The notes under the pieces are model-generated. The model worked only from the letters and a program-made list of their open reading frames with translations. It made no database searches and was not told the origin of the DNA. DNA of 40,683 bases from Christensenella sp. UBA7102 (lineage in GTDB: Bacteria; Bacillota; Clostridia; Christensenellales; UBA1750): the NCBI GenBank assembly GCA_002492415.1, contig DKYK01000019.1:1466-42148 (forward strand). Direction: 5' to 3'. Every line of letters starts with the position of its first letter. Position 1 is the stretch's first letter. Positions 25,305 through 33,215 of the stretch are shown piece after piece. The translations under genes and the position numbers were made by a program.

Positions 25305-25360
25305 GAGACAAGTTTTTCGGCAGCGGAGCGACAGGTTGCGCGCGGGAATGAAGGTATATT
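25305..25360 (+). promoter_or_regulatory. Candidate Spo0A-controlled promoter region of spoIIGA
   Basis: A TATATT -10 (25355-25360) stands 30 bp before spoIIGA without a good -35 at 17 bp. Upstream, GAGACAAG (about 25305-25312) and GCGACAGG (about 25328-25335) loosely resemble reversed 0A boxes (TTCGNCA), about 22 bp apart. In Bacillus this gene is Spo0A-activated with a poorly spaced promoter. The boxes here are degenerate, so support is weak. The rest of the gap holds nothing else I can name. Confidence 0.28.
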
Positions 25361-25389
25361 GGTAGGCATCAGGCGGGGAGGATGCGGGC

Positions 25390-26151
25390 ATGGTGGTGAG
25401 CATCGAGTGGTTCGTTCTGCAGAATCTGTCCATGGACGCGCTGATCCTGGTACTGGCGGCGCGATTGGCGGGCGTGCGCGTCGGCTGGGCGCGGGTAGCG
25501 GGGGGTGCGCTGCTGGGCTGCGGGTACGCGGTTTGCGCGTACCTGCCGTGGGGACGAGGACTGCTGGGGCTGCTGCCGCGCACGGCGGCGTGCGCCGGGA
25601 TGACGCTCGTGCTGTGCATGGGGCGGTACGTCTCCAACTGGCGGCGGACGCTGCGGGCGTTCGGGTTCGTCTGGCTGTCCACGCTGCTGATGGGCGGCAC
25701 GGGCGCGGGGGTGATGTACCTGCTGGGCGCGGCGGGCTACGGGCCTACTGCGGCGCTGGGCACGGCGGCGGTGGGCGGGGGGATGATCGTGCTGCTCACC
25801 TGCCAGCGAAACCGGAGGGCGGGCAGCCCCGTGTGCATGCTGTCCATCCAGATGGGCGGGCGCAGGGTGCGCTTCCCGGCGGCGGTGGATACGGGCAACG
25901 TGCTGGTGGAGCCGTTGAGCAACCTGCCGGTGATCGTGGTGGAAAAACGGGCGCTGCGGGGTATGGAAGCAGCGCGGCCGCACCGCGAGGTGCCCTTTGC
26001 CTCGGTGGGCGGACAGGGCGTACTGTATGCCTATTTCCCAGACCGCGTGTGGGTGGACGGCAGAGAAGTGGAGGCGATGATCGCAGTATATGAAGGCACG
26101 CTGTGCATGGAGGGATATGGACTGATACCGGGGAGGTGTGCATCGGCATGA
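25390..26151 (+). CDS. spoIIGA: Sigma-E processing aspartic peptidase SpoIIGA
   Basis: The 253-residue protein has five hydrophobic segments in the first 140 residues, then a cytoplasmic half-pepsin-like domain. The catalytic aspartate is D167 in AVDTGNVLVEP, followed by NLPVIVVEK, the family pattern. It forms a dimer in the sporulation septum and cleaves pro-sigma-E in the mother cell. The next gene encodes that substrate and overlaps it (ATGA at 26148-26151). GGGGAGG is 8 bp before the ATG. In the endopeptidase domain the usual FxSVGG.G motif is present as FASVGGQG. Confidence 0.93.
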   Translation: MVVSIEWFVLQNLSMDALILVLAARLAGVRVGWARVAGGALLGCGYAVCAYLPWGRGLLGLLPRTAACAGMTLVLCMGRYVSNWRRTLRAFGFVWLSTLLMGGTGAGVMYLLGAAGYGPTAALGTAAVGGGMIVLLTCQRNRRAGSPVCMLSIQMGGRRVRFPAAVDTGNVLVEPLSNLPVIVVEKRALRGMEAARPHREVPFASVGGQGVLYAYFPDRVWVDGREVEAMIAVYEGTLCMEGYGLIPGRCASA

Positions 26152-26849
26152 AAGGGTTGAAGGAACTTTGGCAGCGAGTGCTGCGGTGGCTGTCGGGCGG
26201 AGGGCTGCACTACATCGGAGGCAGTCAGACGCTGCCCGCGCCCTTTACGAAGGAAGAGGAGGAAAAGGTGATGGAGGCGCTCAGGCAGGGCGATGAGAGC
26301 GTGCGGCAGGGACTCATCGAGCACAACCTGCGGCTGGTGGTGTACATCGCTCGTAAGTTTGAAAACACGGGCGTGGGGGTGGAGGATTTGATCTCCATCG
26401 GCACGATCGGGCTGATCAAGGCGGTGGGCACCTTTGACGCGAATAAGAAAATCAAGCTGGCGACCTATGCGTCGCGCTGCATCGAAAACGAAATTCTGAT
26501 GTACCTGCGTCGGCACAGCCGCACGCGCAACGAGGTGAGCTTTGAGGAGCCGCTCAACGTGGATTGGGACGGAAACGAGCTGCTGCTCTCCGACGTGATG
26601 GGCACGGATCCCGACCTTGTGGGCCGGGAGTTGGAGATGGAAACCGACCGCGAGCTGCTTGGCGAGGCGCTGGGCAAGCTCACCGAACGTGAGCAGCGCA
26701 TCATGCAGATGCGCTACGGGCTTTCCGGCGGCAGGGAAAAGACGCAGCGCGAGGTGGCGGATGAGTTGGGCATATCCCAATCCTACATATCTCGACTGGA
26801 AAAGCGCATTATTAAGCGATTGCGTGGAGAAATGAGCGCAAAAATGTAG
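26148..26849 (+). CDS. sigE: Sporulation sigma factor sigma-E (with pro-sequence)
   Basis: The 233-residue protein starts with an amphipathic pro-sequence (KELWQRVLRWLS) and then the cleavage region HYIGGSQTLP (21-30), matching pro-sigma-E. Regions 2.1-2.4 (NLRLVVYIARKFENTG and KLATYASRCIENEILMYLRR) and 4.1-4.2 (TEREQRIMQMRYGL, SQSYISRLEKRI) are intact. It directs early mother-cell transcription after removal of the pro-sequence by SpoIIGA. The ATG at 26148, overlapping the spoIIGA stop and preceded by GGGGAGGTG, is chosen over the in-frame ATG at 26103. Confidence 0.96.
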   Translation: MKGLKELWQRVLRWLSGGGLHYIGGSQTLPAPFTKEEEEKVMEALRQGDESVRQGLIEHNLRLVVYIARKFENTGVGVEDLISIGTIGLIKAVGTFDANKKIKLATYASRCIENEILMYLRRHSRTRNEVSFEEPLNVDWDGNELLLSDVMGTDPDLVGRELEMETDRELLGEALGKLTEREQRIMQMRYGLSGGREKTQREVADELGISQSYISRLEKRIIKRLRGEMSAKM

Positions 26850-26880
26850 TGATACACGGAAAAACAGGGTTTGCTTCGCC

Positions 26881-26910
26881 GCATAAAAACAGGGGCGGGA
26901 GGAAAAATAA
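26881..26910 (+). promoter_or_regulatory. Candidate forespore (sigma-F type) promoter of sigG
   Basis: GCATA (26881-26885) and GGAAAAATAA (26901-26910), 15 bp apart, resemble the sigma-F pattern (GYWTA with a G-rich, A-rich -10). sigG is normally made under sigma-F. One conserved T of the -10 is missing. Confidence 0.35.
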
Positions 26911-26985
26911 CGGTGCTAATGGCAAGGACCGAAAAAGAGACGGGCTGCCATAATCAACTCTTTTTACGAGGCGGAGGGAAACTCA

Positions 26986-27759
26986 ATGGCACTGAACAAA
27001 GTAGACCTTTGCGGCGTGGATACCTCCAAGCTGCCTGTGCTCACCAATGCCCAGATGAAGGTGCTCTTTGAGCGCATCGCGGCCGGGGATGAGACGGCGC
27101 GCGATGAGTTCATCGGGGGAAACCTGCGGCTGGTGCTGTCGGTGGTGCAGCGCTTTGCCGGGCGGGGCGAGATGATGGACGATCTGTTCCAGGTGGGCTG
27201 CATCGGACTGATGAAGGCCATAGACAACTTTGACACCACGCTGGGCGTGCGCTTTTCCACTTACGCGGTGCCCATGATCATCGGCGAGATCCGGCGGTAT
27301 CTGCGCGACAACAACGCCATTCGCGTCAGCCGGTCGCTGCGGGACATCGCTTATAAAGCCATGCAGGCGAGAGAGCGGCTGGGCGTGGCGTTGGGACGAG
27401 AGCCGACGGTAGCCGAGATTGCAAAGGACCTGGACGTCAAGCAAGAGGACGTGGTGATGGCGCTGGAGGCGATCCAGGAGCCCATGAGCCTGAACGAGCC
27501 CATCTATCACGATAACGGCGACGCGCTGTATGTGATGGACCAGATCCGGGACAACTCAGAAGGCGAGGAGGAATGGGCGCGCAGCATCGCACTCAAGGGC
27601 GCGCTGGAGCGCCTGAACGAGCGCGAGAGAATGATCGTGAAGATGCGGTTTTTCGGCGGCAGAACGCAGATGGAGGTGGCCGAAGAGATCGGTATTTCGC
27701 AGGCGCAGGTATCCCGGCTGGAAAAAACCGCGCTGCAGCACATGAAAAAATACATCTGA
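26986..27759 (+). CDS. sigG: Sporulation sigma factor sigma-G
   Basis: The 257-residue protein is a sigma-F/G/B type factor. It starts with the sigma-G-specific NKVDLCGVDTSKLPVL (4-19). Region 2 is NLRLVLSVVQRFAGRGEMMDDLFQ..., with region 3 (RVSRSLRDIAYKAMQARERL) and region 4 (LNERERMIVKMRFFGGRTQMEVAEEIGISQAQVSRLEK) following. It runs late forespore transcription after engulfment. It lies 136 bp after sigE, as in many Clostridia and Bacilli. GGCGGAGGG precedes the ATG. Confidence 0.96.
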   Translation: MALNKVDLCGVDTSKLPVLTNAQMKVLFERIAAGDETARDEFIGGNLRLVLSVVQRFAGRGEMMDDLFQVGCIGLMKAIDNFDTTLGVRFSTYAVPMIIGEIRRYLRDNNAIRVSRSLRDIAYKAMQARERLGVALGREPTVAEIAKDLDVKQEDVVMALEAIQEPMSLNEPIYHDNGDALYVMDQIRDNSEGEEEWARSIALKGALERLNERERMIVKMRFFGGRTQMEVAEEIGISQAQVSRLEKTALQHMKKYI

Positions 27760-27783
27760 TGCGCGCATGACGCGCCTGACGCC

Positions 27784-27811
27784 CGCATAAGGTATTATGC
27801 GAGCGATATTT
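27784..27811 (+). terminator. Weak hairpin after sigG
   Basis: CGCATAA / TTATGCG form a 7-bp stem (27784-27801); AGCGATATTTTTTG follows. It could end part of the sigG transcripts or be structure in the ylmC leader. Confidence 0.35.
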
Positions 27812-27847
27812 TTTGCCATTTTGGGCCGATGTGAAAGGGGTGACGGC

Positions 27848-28129
27848 ATGACGTTTTCGCAGCTGAAGCAAAAGGAAGTCATCAACACCTGCGACGGCGC
27901 ACGGCTGGGCAATGTGTGCGATCTGGACCTGTCGCCTGACGGAAGAATATTGGCGCTGGTGGTGCCGGGCCCTTTTTCCATCCAGACGGTGTTCCGCTCC
28001 GATGGCGTGGCCATTCCCTGGAACTGCGTGAGCATGATGGGGGAGGACGTGATCCTGGTGACGCTGCCCGGCGGCCTGCCGGGACAAGTGGAGAGGGGAA
28101 AGGGACGCGAAGAAAAGGGAAACAGATAG
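27848..28129 (+). CDS. ylmC: YlmC/YmxH family sporulation protein (PRC-barrel)
   Basis: The 93-residue protein has one PRC-barrel fold: MTFSQLKQKEVINTCDGARLGNVCDLDLSPDGRILALVV with the small conserved turn GxxLGxxxDL. Family members are widespread in endospore formers next to sporulation or nrdR genes and have no clear biochemical role. The ATG at 27848 has AAAGGGGTGA upstream, and an in-frame ATG at 27797 lacks a ribosome site. The basic tail (KGREEKGNR) is not conserved. Confidence 0.88.
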   Translation: MTFSQLKQKEVINTCDGARLGNVCDLDLSPDGRILALVVPGPFSIQTVFRSDGVAIPWNCVSMMGEDVILVTLPGGLPGQVERGKGREEKGNR

Positions 28130-28176
28130 TCAGCCGACTGACTCGTAAAAGAGGATATCTTATCTTCTGCGAATTG

Positions 28177-28219
28177 CAGAAAAATTCGTGCACGGCCCCG
28201 CCGCACACGAATTTTTCTG
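28177..28219 (+). terminator. Hairpin after ylmC
   Basis: A perfect 14-bp stem CAGAAAAATTCGTG / CACGAATTTTTCTG with a 15-nt GC-rich loop, then TATTTG. The T-tract is partly within the stem. Confidence 0.7.
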
Positions 28220-28228
28220 TATTTGTCG

Positions 28229-28374
28229 GAAGCAATTTTCCATCTGCAGAGAGCTTGAGAACGGATGGAACAACGTGCGCTTCCCCTTTCAAGACCCTGA
28301 CACCTCAGGGTGCTCTCTGGTTGGGAGAGCTGCTGATAAAGGAAGCGCGGAGGGTTTTCACTAAAGCGGGCTTC
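28229..28374 (+). ncRNA. Possible structured RNA of unknown class between ylmC and nrdR
   Basis: No open reading frame is convincing here, but the segment has several exact complementary blocks. CAGAGAGC (28247-28254) pairs with GCTCTCTG (28312-28319). TTCCATC (28238-28244) pairs with GATGGAA (28264-28270). GCGCTTCC (28277-28284) pairs with GGAAGCGC (28341-28348). ACCCTGA (28294-28300) pairs with TCAGGGT (28305-28311) around a 4-nt loop. GCTCTC can also pair with GAGAGC at 28325-28330. Some pairs cross, implying pseudoknots or alternative folds. No own promoter was found. The strand is assumed from its neighbours. Confidence 0.4.
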
Positions 28375-28415
28375 ATATTCCTTCAAAAAAAACTTAACAA
28401 TTTTGCGCAAAAGGG

Positions 28416-28444
28416 TTTACGATGGATGAAAAAAAAGTTATAAT
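28416..28444 (+). promoter_or_regulatory. Promoter of nrdR
   Basis: TTTACG (28416-28421), 17-bp spacer, TATAAT (28439-28444), 78 bp before the nrdR start codon. Confidence 0.8.
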
Positions 28445-28522
28445 AGAACCGGGCGAGTTGTACGCCCCTGGCGCAGCTGTGCCCGAACGGCTGCCATTTT
28501 TCCCTGGACGAGGTGTACCCGG

Positions 28523-28984
28523 ATGAAATGTCTGTATTGCAACGCGACGGAGAGCCGTGTGATCGACTCCCGCCCTACCGATGAAGGGCTGGCTATACGC
28601 CGCAGACGGGAGTGCGTCAACTGCGGACGGCGCTTTACCACCTATGAAAAGATTGAGACCATGCAGATCATGGTGGTCAAAAAGGACGGCTCGCGCGAGG
28701 CCTTTGACGCCGACAAGATCCGCCGCGGGCTGATTAAGGCCTGCGAGAAGCGGCCCGTGGCCATGCACGATGTGGACGCGTTGGTGCGCGACGTCGAGCA
28801 GCAGATCATGAATTCGCTTGAGCAGGAGGTGTCCTCCGCGAGAATCGGCGAGATGGTGATGGAGCGGCTGCGCAATCTGGACGAGGTGGCCTATGTCCGC
28901 TTTGCGTCGGTGTACCGCTCGTTCTGCGACATCAATACCTTCATGGAAGAGCTCAAAACCCTGCTTGGCAGGCACAATGAGTGA
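28523..28984 (+). CDS. nrdR: Transcriptional repressor NrdR
   Basis: The 153-residue protein has the standard layout. A zinc ribbon with Cys3, Cys6, Cys31 and Cys34 (CLYC and CVNC) and a basic stretch (RRRRECVNCGRRFTTYE) is followed by an ATP-cone domain (about 46-136, VKKDGSREAFDADKIRRGLIKAC). It binds NrdR boxes and represses ribonucleotide reductase genes when dATP is high. No reductase gene is in this window, so its targets are elsewhere. GAGGTG is placed 7 bp before the ATG. Confidence 0.97.
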   Translation: MKCLYCNATESRVIDSRPTDEGLAIRRRRECVNCGRRFTTYEKIETMQIMVVKKDGSREAFDADKIRRGLIKACEKRPVAMHDVDALVRDVEQQIMNSLEQEVSSARIGEMVMERLRNLDEVAYVRFASVYRSFCDINTFMEELKTLLGRHNE

Positions 28985-29034
28985 ACCGATGTGTCAAATC
29001 TGATTTTTAATCATACAAAAGGAGGTTATCCAGC

Positions 29035-29733
29035 ATGCCCAGTGATACCATTTTAGCAGTGGATGACGAAGTCCATATCCTTGAATTGATTTCCTTTAAC
29101 CTAAAAGCCGCCGGGTATCACGTCGTGACGGCGCTCACGGGCGAGGAAGCGCTCAAGCGCTGCGAAGTGGAGCGGCCTTCCCTTGTGCTGCTCGACATCA
29201 TGCTGCCCGGCATCGACGGCTTGGAGGTGTGCAGGCGCTTAAAGGGCGACCGCATGACCAGCAATATTCCCATCATCATGCTCACCGCAAGGGGAGATGA
29301 GGTGGATAAGATCCTCGGCCTGGAGCTGGGCGCGGACGACTACATCACCAAGCCCTTCTCGGTGCGCGAGTTGGGAGCCCGCGTCAAGTCTCTGCTGCGC
29401 CGCGTCGCGCCGCAGCAGGAGAGCGAGCCGCAGACGCTGCGCGCCGGCGACATCATGATCGACATTACCAACTATGAAGCGTTCAAGGGCGGCGAGAAGC
29501 TGAGCTTGACGCTCAAGGAATTTGAGCTGCTCAAGGTGCTGGTGCTCTCACGGGGGAAGGTGCTCACCCGCGATTTCCTGCTCGATCGCATCTGGGGATA
29601 CGAGTACTACGGAGAGACGCGCACGGTGGATGTCCACATCAGGCATCTGCGCCAGAAACTGGGCGAGGAACCCTATATTGAAACCGTCAGAGGCGTGGGC
29701 TACCGCTTCGTTGACAGAGAGCAGGAAGCGTGA
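29035..29733 (+). CDS. OmpR/PhoB family response regulator (PhoP-like)
   Basis: The 232-residue regulator has a receiver domain with acidic pocket D10/D11, phosphorylated D54 (LLDIMLPG), T84 and K106. A winged-helix DNA-binding domain follows from about 135 (SLTLKEFELLKVLVLSRGKVLTRDFLLDRIWG and TVDVHIRHLRQKL). It forms a two-component pair with the kinase that starts at its stop codon. The Pst-like/PhoU genes behind the pair point to phosphate-starvation control, as in PhoP/PhoB. AAAAGGAGG gives a strong ribosome site. Confidence 0.93.
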   Translation: MPSDTILAVDDEVHILELISFNLKAAGYHVVTALTGEEALKRCEVERPSLVLLDIMLPGIDGLEVCRRLKGDRMTSNIPIIMLTARGDEVDKILGLELGADDYITKPFSVRELGARVKSLLRRVAPQQESEPQTLRAGDIMIDITNYEAFKGGEKLSLTLKEFELLKVLVLSRGKVLTRDFLLDRIWGYEYYGETRTVDVHIRHLRQKLGEEPYIETVRGVGYRFVDREQEA

Positions 29734-31442
29734 AATCCATGTACCGCCGCATCGTCGCGATCATAAGCGCCTGCGCGCTTGCCGTGGTGGCCGTTGCGAG
29801 CTTCTTCGCAGTGCGCCTTGCCATGCAGGAGGAACAGGGGAAGATCCGCGACGAACTGCGGAAGGCGGCGCAAGTTGCCGCCCAATGCGTCGGGCAGGAA
29901 GAGGAACTGACCAAGGTCGGCCGTTTGCTCGGTGCGCGCGTGACGCACATGGCCGGGAATGGAGAGATACTCTTTGACACCAGCGGTCAGGTGGGGTTCT
30001 ATCTTGATCAGCCGGACGTCGTCGCCGCGCTGGCGGACGGCACGGGAGAGGAGATCTCCTTTGTGGGACGGCTCGCGCAAATGCAGGTGGCCGTATCGGT
30101 CCGCGTCGAGGATGGCAGCATCGTAAGGCTCACGCGTAACCAGACCGTGTTTCAATACGGCGACTGGGGCCTGTTTGCCACGCTCATGGCGCTGCTGCTG
30201 GCGGCAAGCGTCTGGCTTGCATTCTCGCTGGCGCGCAGAGTGGTCACGCCCATTAACGAGATTTCTACGGCTGCACAGGCCATCATAGATGGAAACTATA
30301 ACGTCAGTACCCGCATCGGGGCTTATGCGGAGCTGTCACAGCTGCTGCACACGCTCCGCTCCATGAATACGCGGCTGCAGGATACCGTGGAGAAGCTGCA
30401 GCACAAGAGCGTGGAGCTGGAATCCGTCATCGATCACATGATCAACGGTCTGATCGCTGTGGACGGTCAGCTGCGCGTGGTGCAGATGAACAACGCCGCC
30501 AAGCACATGTTGGGCGTGACGGGCAGCGTCGAGGGCAAGCCTGTGCTGGAGGCCACCGGCAATTCCCGCCTGGAGGCGGGCCTGCAGGAGGCAATGGAGC
30601 ACGAGGAACTGGTGACGTTGGAGCTGCCCGTGCGCGCGACGCCGCGGCATCGTCTCATTCGGCTGTACGTCTCTCCACTGGAGCATGAAAACGAATCCAT
30701 CGGCGCGGTTGCGCTGCTGGAGGACATCACTGAGCTGCGCAATCTTGAGCAGATGCGCACGGATTTTGCCGCAAACGTCACCCACGAACTCAAGACGCCG
30801 CTGACCTCTATCAAGGGATTTGTCGAGACGCTACAGGCGGGCGCCATTGAGGATCCGGAGATGGCCAAGCGTTTCTTAGACATCATCTCCATGGAGGCCG
30901 ATCGGCTGACGCGTCTGATCAACGACGTGCTGTCGCTCTCCTCAATGGAAAATGGCCGTGTGCGCGTGACCACCGAGCGGCTGAACCTGGGCAAGCATGC
31001 GCAGGACGTGTGTATGATGCTGGAAAACAGCGCCAAGCAGAAGAATATTTCCTTGGCTCTGGATGTGCAGGACGATACCTTTGTCAATGCGAATCAGGAT
31101 CACATCAAGCAGCTGCTCATCAATCTCATCGACAACGCCATCAAGTACACGCTCAACGACGGCAGAGTGAGCGTGCGTGTCGTGCACGAGGGAGAGAACG
31201 TAGTACTGCGCGTCAAAGATACAGGCATTGGCATTGCACAGGAGCACATCCCGCGTTTGTTTGAAAGGTTCTATCGCGTGGACAAGGGAAGAAGCCGCAA
31301 CATGGGCGGAACGGGCTTGGGCCTTGCCATCGTCAAGCACATTGTAATGGACATGAATGGGCAGATCGATGTGCAATCCGAGCTCAATGTGGGCACGGAG
31401 TTTACCGTAACGCTGCCTTATGCCTCCAAACAGGAAAAATAA
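29730..31442 (+). CDS. Sensor histidine kinase (PhoR-like)
   Basis: The 570-residue kinase has an N-terminal membrane helix (8-30), an extracellular sensor of about 115 residues, and a second helix (148-168). A HAMP domain (169-222), a PAS domain (about 228-335), a HisKA domain with phospho-acceptor H352 (NVTHELKTPLTS) and an HATPase with N-box NLIDNAIKY near 465-473 and DTGIGI follow. This TM-sensor-TM-HAMP-PAS-HisKA order is that of PhoR. It overlaps the response regulator by 4 bp. The start is GTG at 29730 (ATG at 29739 is the alternative; neither has an ideally spaced ribosome site). The signal may be relayed by the Pst-like complex and PhoU behind it. Confidence 0.92.
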   Translation: MKSMYRRIVAIISACALAVVAVASFFAVRLAMQEEQGKIRDELRKAAQVAAQCVGQEEELTKVGRLLGARVTHMAGNGEILFDTSGQVGFYLDQPDVVAALADGTGEEISFVGRLAQMQVAVSVRVEDGSIVRLTRNQTVFQYGDWGLFATLMALLLAASVWLAFSLARRVVTPINEISTAAQAIIDGNYNVSTRIGAYAELSQLLHTLRSMNTRLQDTVEKLQHKSVELESVIDHMINGLIAVDGQLRVVQMNNAAKHMLGVTGSVEGKPVLEATGNSRLEAGLQEAMEHEELVTLELPVRATPRHRLIRLYVSPLEHENESIGAVALLEDITELRNLEQMRTDFAANVTHELKTPLTSIKGFVETLQAGAIEDPEMAKRFLDIISMEADRLTRLINDVLSLSSMENGRVRVTTERLNLGKHAQDVCMMLENSAKQKNISLALDVQDDTFVNANQDHIKQLLINLIDNAIKYTLNDGRVSVRVVHEGENVVLRVKDTGIGIAQEHIPRLFERFYRVDKGRSRNMGGTGLGLAIVKHIVMDMNGQIDVQSELNVGTEFTVTLPYASKQEK

Positions 31443-31460
31443 CTCGAAAAAAATACAAAA

Positions 31461-31503
31461 ACGGAGCGTAATCCCGCATTGCGGGACGCGCTCTGTTTGT
31501 TTG
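31461..31503 (+). terminator. Terminator of the two-component operon
   Basis: Outer stem ACGGAGCG / CGCTCTGT (one G-U) with inner CCCGCA/TGCGGG, followed by TTGTTTGTT. It separates the regulator pair from the Pst-like genes. Confidence 0.82.
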
Positions 31504-31548
31504 TTCCGTAATGCGGCGTGATTTATCTCGCATTTAACCTGGAACGGG

Positions 31549-31577
31549 TTGCTTTAGCGGCGCAGAACAGATACAAT
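31549..31577 (+). promoter_or_regulatory. Promoter of the Pst-like operon
   Basis: TTGCTT (31549-31554), 17-bp spacer, TACAAT (31572-31577). The only symmetry upstream is AACC/GGTT overlapping the -35; no clear pair of PhoP-box repeats was found. Confidence 0.7.
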
Positions 31578-31636
31578 GAATATGAAAAAAGAAGCATGAT
31601 CTCGTGTTGTGCCGTGGGAGGAGGCTGCGTAGGCGC

Positions 31637-32443
31637 GTGAAAAAACAGATGCGCAGCTTGATGCGCGCTGGCATATGGGTCGGCGGCGCGGTGGGCATAC
31701 TGCTTCTTGCGGGTGGAATCAGTCTTGTGCTGGGCGTACTGCTCACCGGAAGCACATGGGCGGGCACGTCGCCGGGTGTCGTCTGGTCGTTGGTTCGCCA
31801 AGGCATGCGGACGCTGGGGTTCTCCGTGACCACTTCGGTCGCGGCGGTGGCACTGTGCTTCCCGCTGGCGTGGTCGCTGTCGGTGGTGCTGTGTTATCTG
31901 GTGCCGCGCGGCAGAGCAGGGTGGCTGCGAAAGGCCATCAATTGCCTGTCGGCCGTGCCGGCGGTGGTGTTTGGCACGATGAGCTTGAGTTATATTGTGC
32001 CGCATATCGAATCCGCCTGGTGGGCGGTGGTGGCGACGCTGATTCTGATGAGCCTGATGCGGCAGACGCGGGCGCTGACCCGGGTGCACGATCGATACTA
32101 TGCGCTGGTGGAGACGGCAGATACGCTGGGCGCATATTTTTGCGAGACGGTCTGTCAGGTGGTGCTGCCGCAGGCGAAGAAAAATTATCTTGCGGTGGCG
32201 CTGCGGATGCTGACGCGCTGCGCCTGCGAGGGCGTGGCCATTCTGCTGGTGCTCTCGGCCTATGGCGCGGGGGCGGATACGCTGCCCACCGCGCTGATGA
32301 AGGCGCTGGGCGTGACGGGAGAGAGCGGTTCTGTGCTTTGGACGCAAGTGCTTGCGGTGCTCCTCCTGCTTCTGGTGCTGGTGTGCAACGCGTTGATCTC
32401 CGCGTGCATGCAGGAAGGGCGGCATAATGAGAAAAACGCGTAA
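31637..32443 (+). CDS. PstC-like ABC transporter permease
   Basis: The 268-residue protein has about six membrane helices in the PstC/PstA arrangement and is shorter than usual (about 290-330). The permease loop that contacts the ATPase is recognisable (ETADTLGAYFCETVCQVVLPQAKKNY) but departs from the EAA consensus. The next segment, RMLTRCACEGVAILLVLSA, lines up with the GRAxGETMAVLMV helix of PstC, where the Gly-Arg pair is changed to Thr-Arg and GET to EGV. Start: GTG at 31637, after GGAGGAGG; other in-frame starts (31604) precede that site. It overlaps the next permease gene by 17 bp. Confidence 0.82.
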   Translation: MKKQMRSLMRAGIWVGGAVGILLLAGGISLVLGVLLTGSTWAGTSPGVVWSLVRQGMRTLGFSVTTSVAAVALCFPLAWSLSVVLCYLVPRGRAGWLRKAINCLSAVPAVVFGTMSLSYIVPHIESAWWAVVATLILMSLMRQTRALTRVHDRYYALVETADTLGAYFCETVCQVVLPQAKKNYLAVALRMLTRCACEGVAILLVLSAYGAGADTLPTALMKALGVTGESGSVLWTQVLAVLLLLLVLVCNALISACMQEGRHNEKNA

Positions 32444-33215
32444 TCAACTCTTCTTGGCCGCGCTGCTGACGATGGCCGCGGTCGCGGTGCTGTTTGCGGT
32501 GATTCCCATGGCGCTGTTGACGGTGGACGCCATCACGGCGCTGCTGCGCTCCTGGGGCGTGCTGCCGGGCATCGGCGCAGTGTTTCTCAATACGCTGCAG
32601 GTGCTGGCGTTGGTGCTGGTGCTGACCATTCCGCTGTCGCTGCTGGTGTCGCTCTGGATGTATGAATGCGTCAAGGGACGCGTTCTGGTGCGGATGCAGC
32701 GGTTTATGCACGGGTTTTCTCGCGTACCGGCGGTGCTGTTGGGTCTGGTGGGCCATGCGTTGATCGGAAAAAATTCGGCGCTGCATGAAAGTGTTTACAC
32801 GATCTCTGCCATACTCACGATTATGGCGCTGCCCTTTATGATTGCGCGCATGGACGCTGCGCTGCGCGCGGTGCCCGAGCGGTACCTGCTGGCTGGGATG
32901 CTGCTTGGCGGCAGAAGGACGGATATATTGTGCCGCATCGTATTGCCTCAGGCGATGCCCGGAATCGTGCGGGGCGGGCTGGAACTGGTCGAGCGTATCC
33001 TGTGCGAGGCCACGGCGCTGCTGGCGCTGATGGGCGCGGTGATGCCCAACCAGGTGCTGGCCACCGAGCTGTTCCGTCTGGCCTGGCTGGGGCGCAAGGA
33101 TGCCGCAGTATTGGCATTCCTGCTGATGGCGACCATGATGACCATCCGGTTTTTCACGACGCGCCGCTGGCGCAGCGAGGGAGGAGAGCAAAATTGCCGT
33201 TACAACTGGTGGTAA
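32427..33215 (+). CDS. PstA-like ABC transporter permease
   Basis: The 262-residue protein has six predicted helices. Its coupling loop ERYLLAGMLLGGRRTDILCRIVLPQAMPGIVRG matches the EAA region of PstA better than its neighbour does. The following helix, ELVERILCEATALLAL, corresponds to the ALARALGETAPLL helix of PstA, with the Arg and Glu kept and the GET motif changed to CEAT. The gene is embedded between overlapping neighbours (17 bp upstream, 22 bp downstream), so the permease and ATPase genes are translated as a unit. Confidence 0.82.
   Translation: MRKTRNQLFLAALLTMAAVAVLFAVIPMALLTVDAITALLRSWGVLPGIGAVFLNTLQVLALVLVLTIPLSLLVSLWMYECVKGRVLVRMQRFMHGFSRVPAVLLGLVGHALIGKNSALHESVYTISAILTIMALPFMIARMDAALRAVPERYLLAGMLLGGRRTDILCRIVLPQAMPGIVRGGLELVERILCEATALLALMGAVMPNQVLATELFRLAWLGRKDAAVLAFLLMATMMTIRFFTTRRWRSEGGEQNCRYNWW

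Noticed and set aside
31521..31560. PhoP-box pair upstream of the Pst-like operon
   Set aside because: Only a single TTTAACC and an AACC/GGTT symmetry are present, not the spaced TTAACA-like repeats expected for PhoP.
32930..33193. Upstream extension of the PstB-like reading frame
   Set aside because: It overlaps the PstA-like gene in another frame. The TTG at 33194 has GGGAGGAG at the right distance and starts exactly where ABC domains begin.
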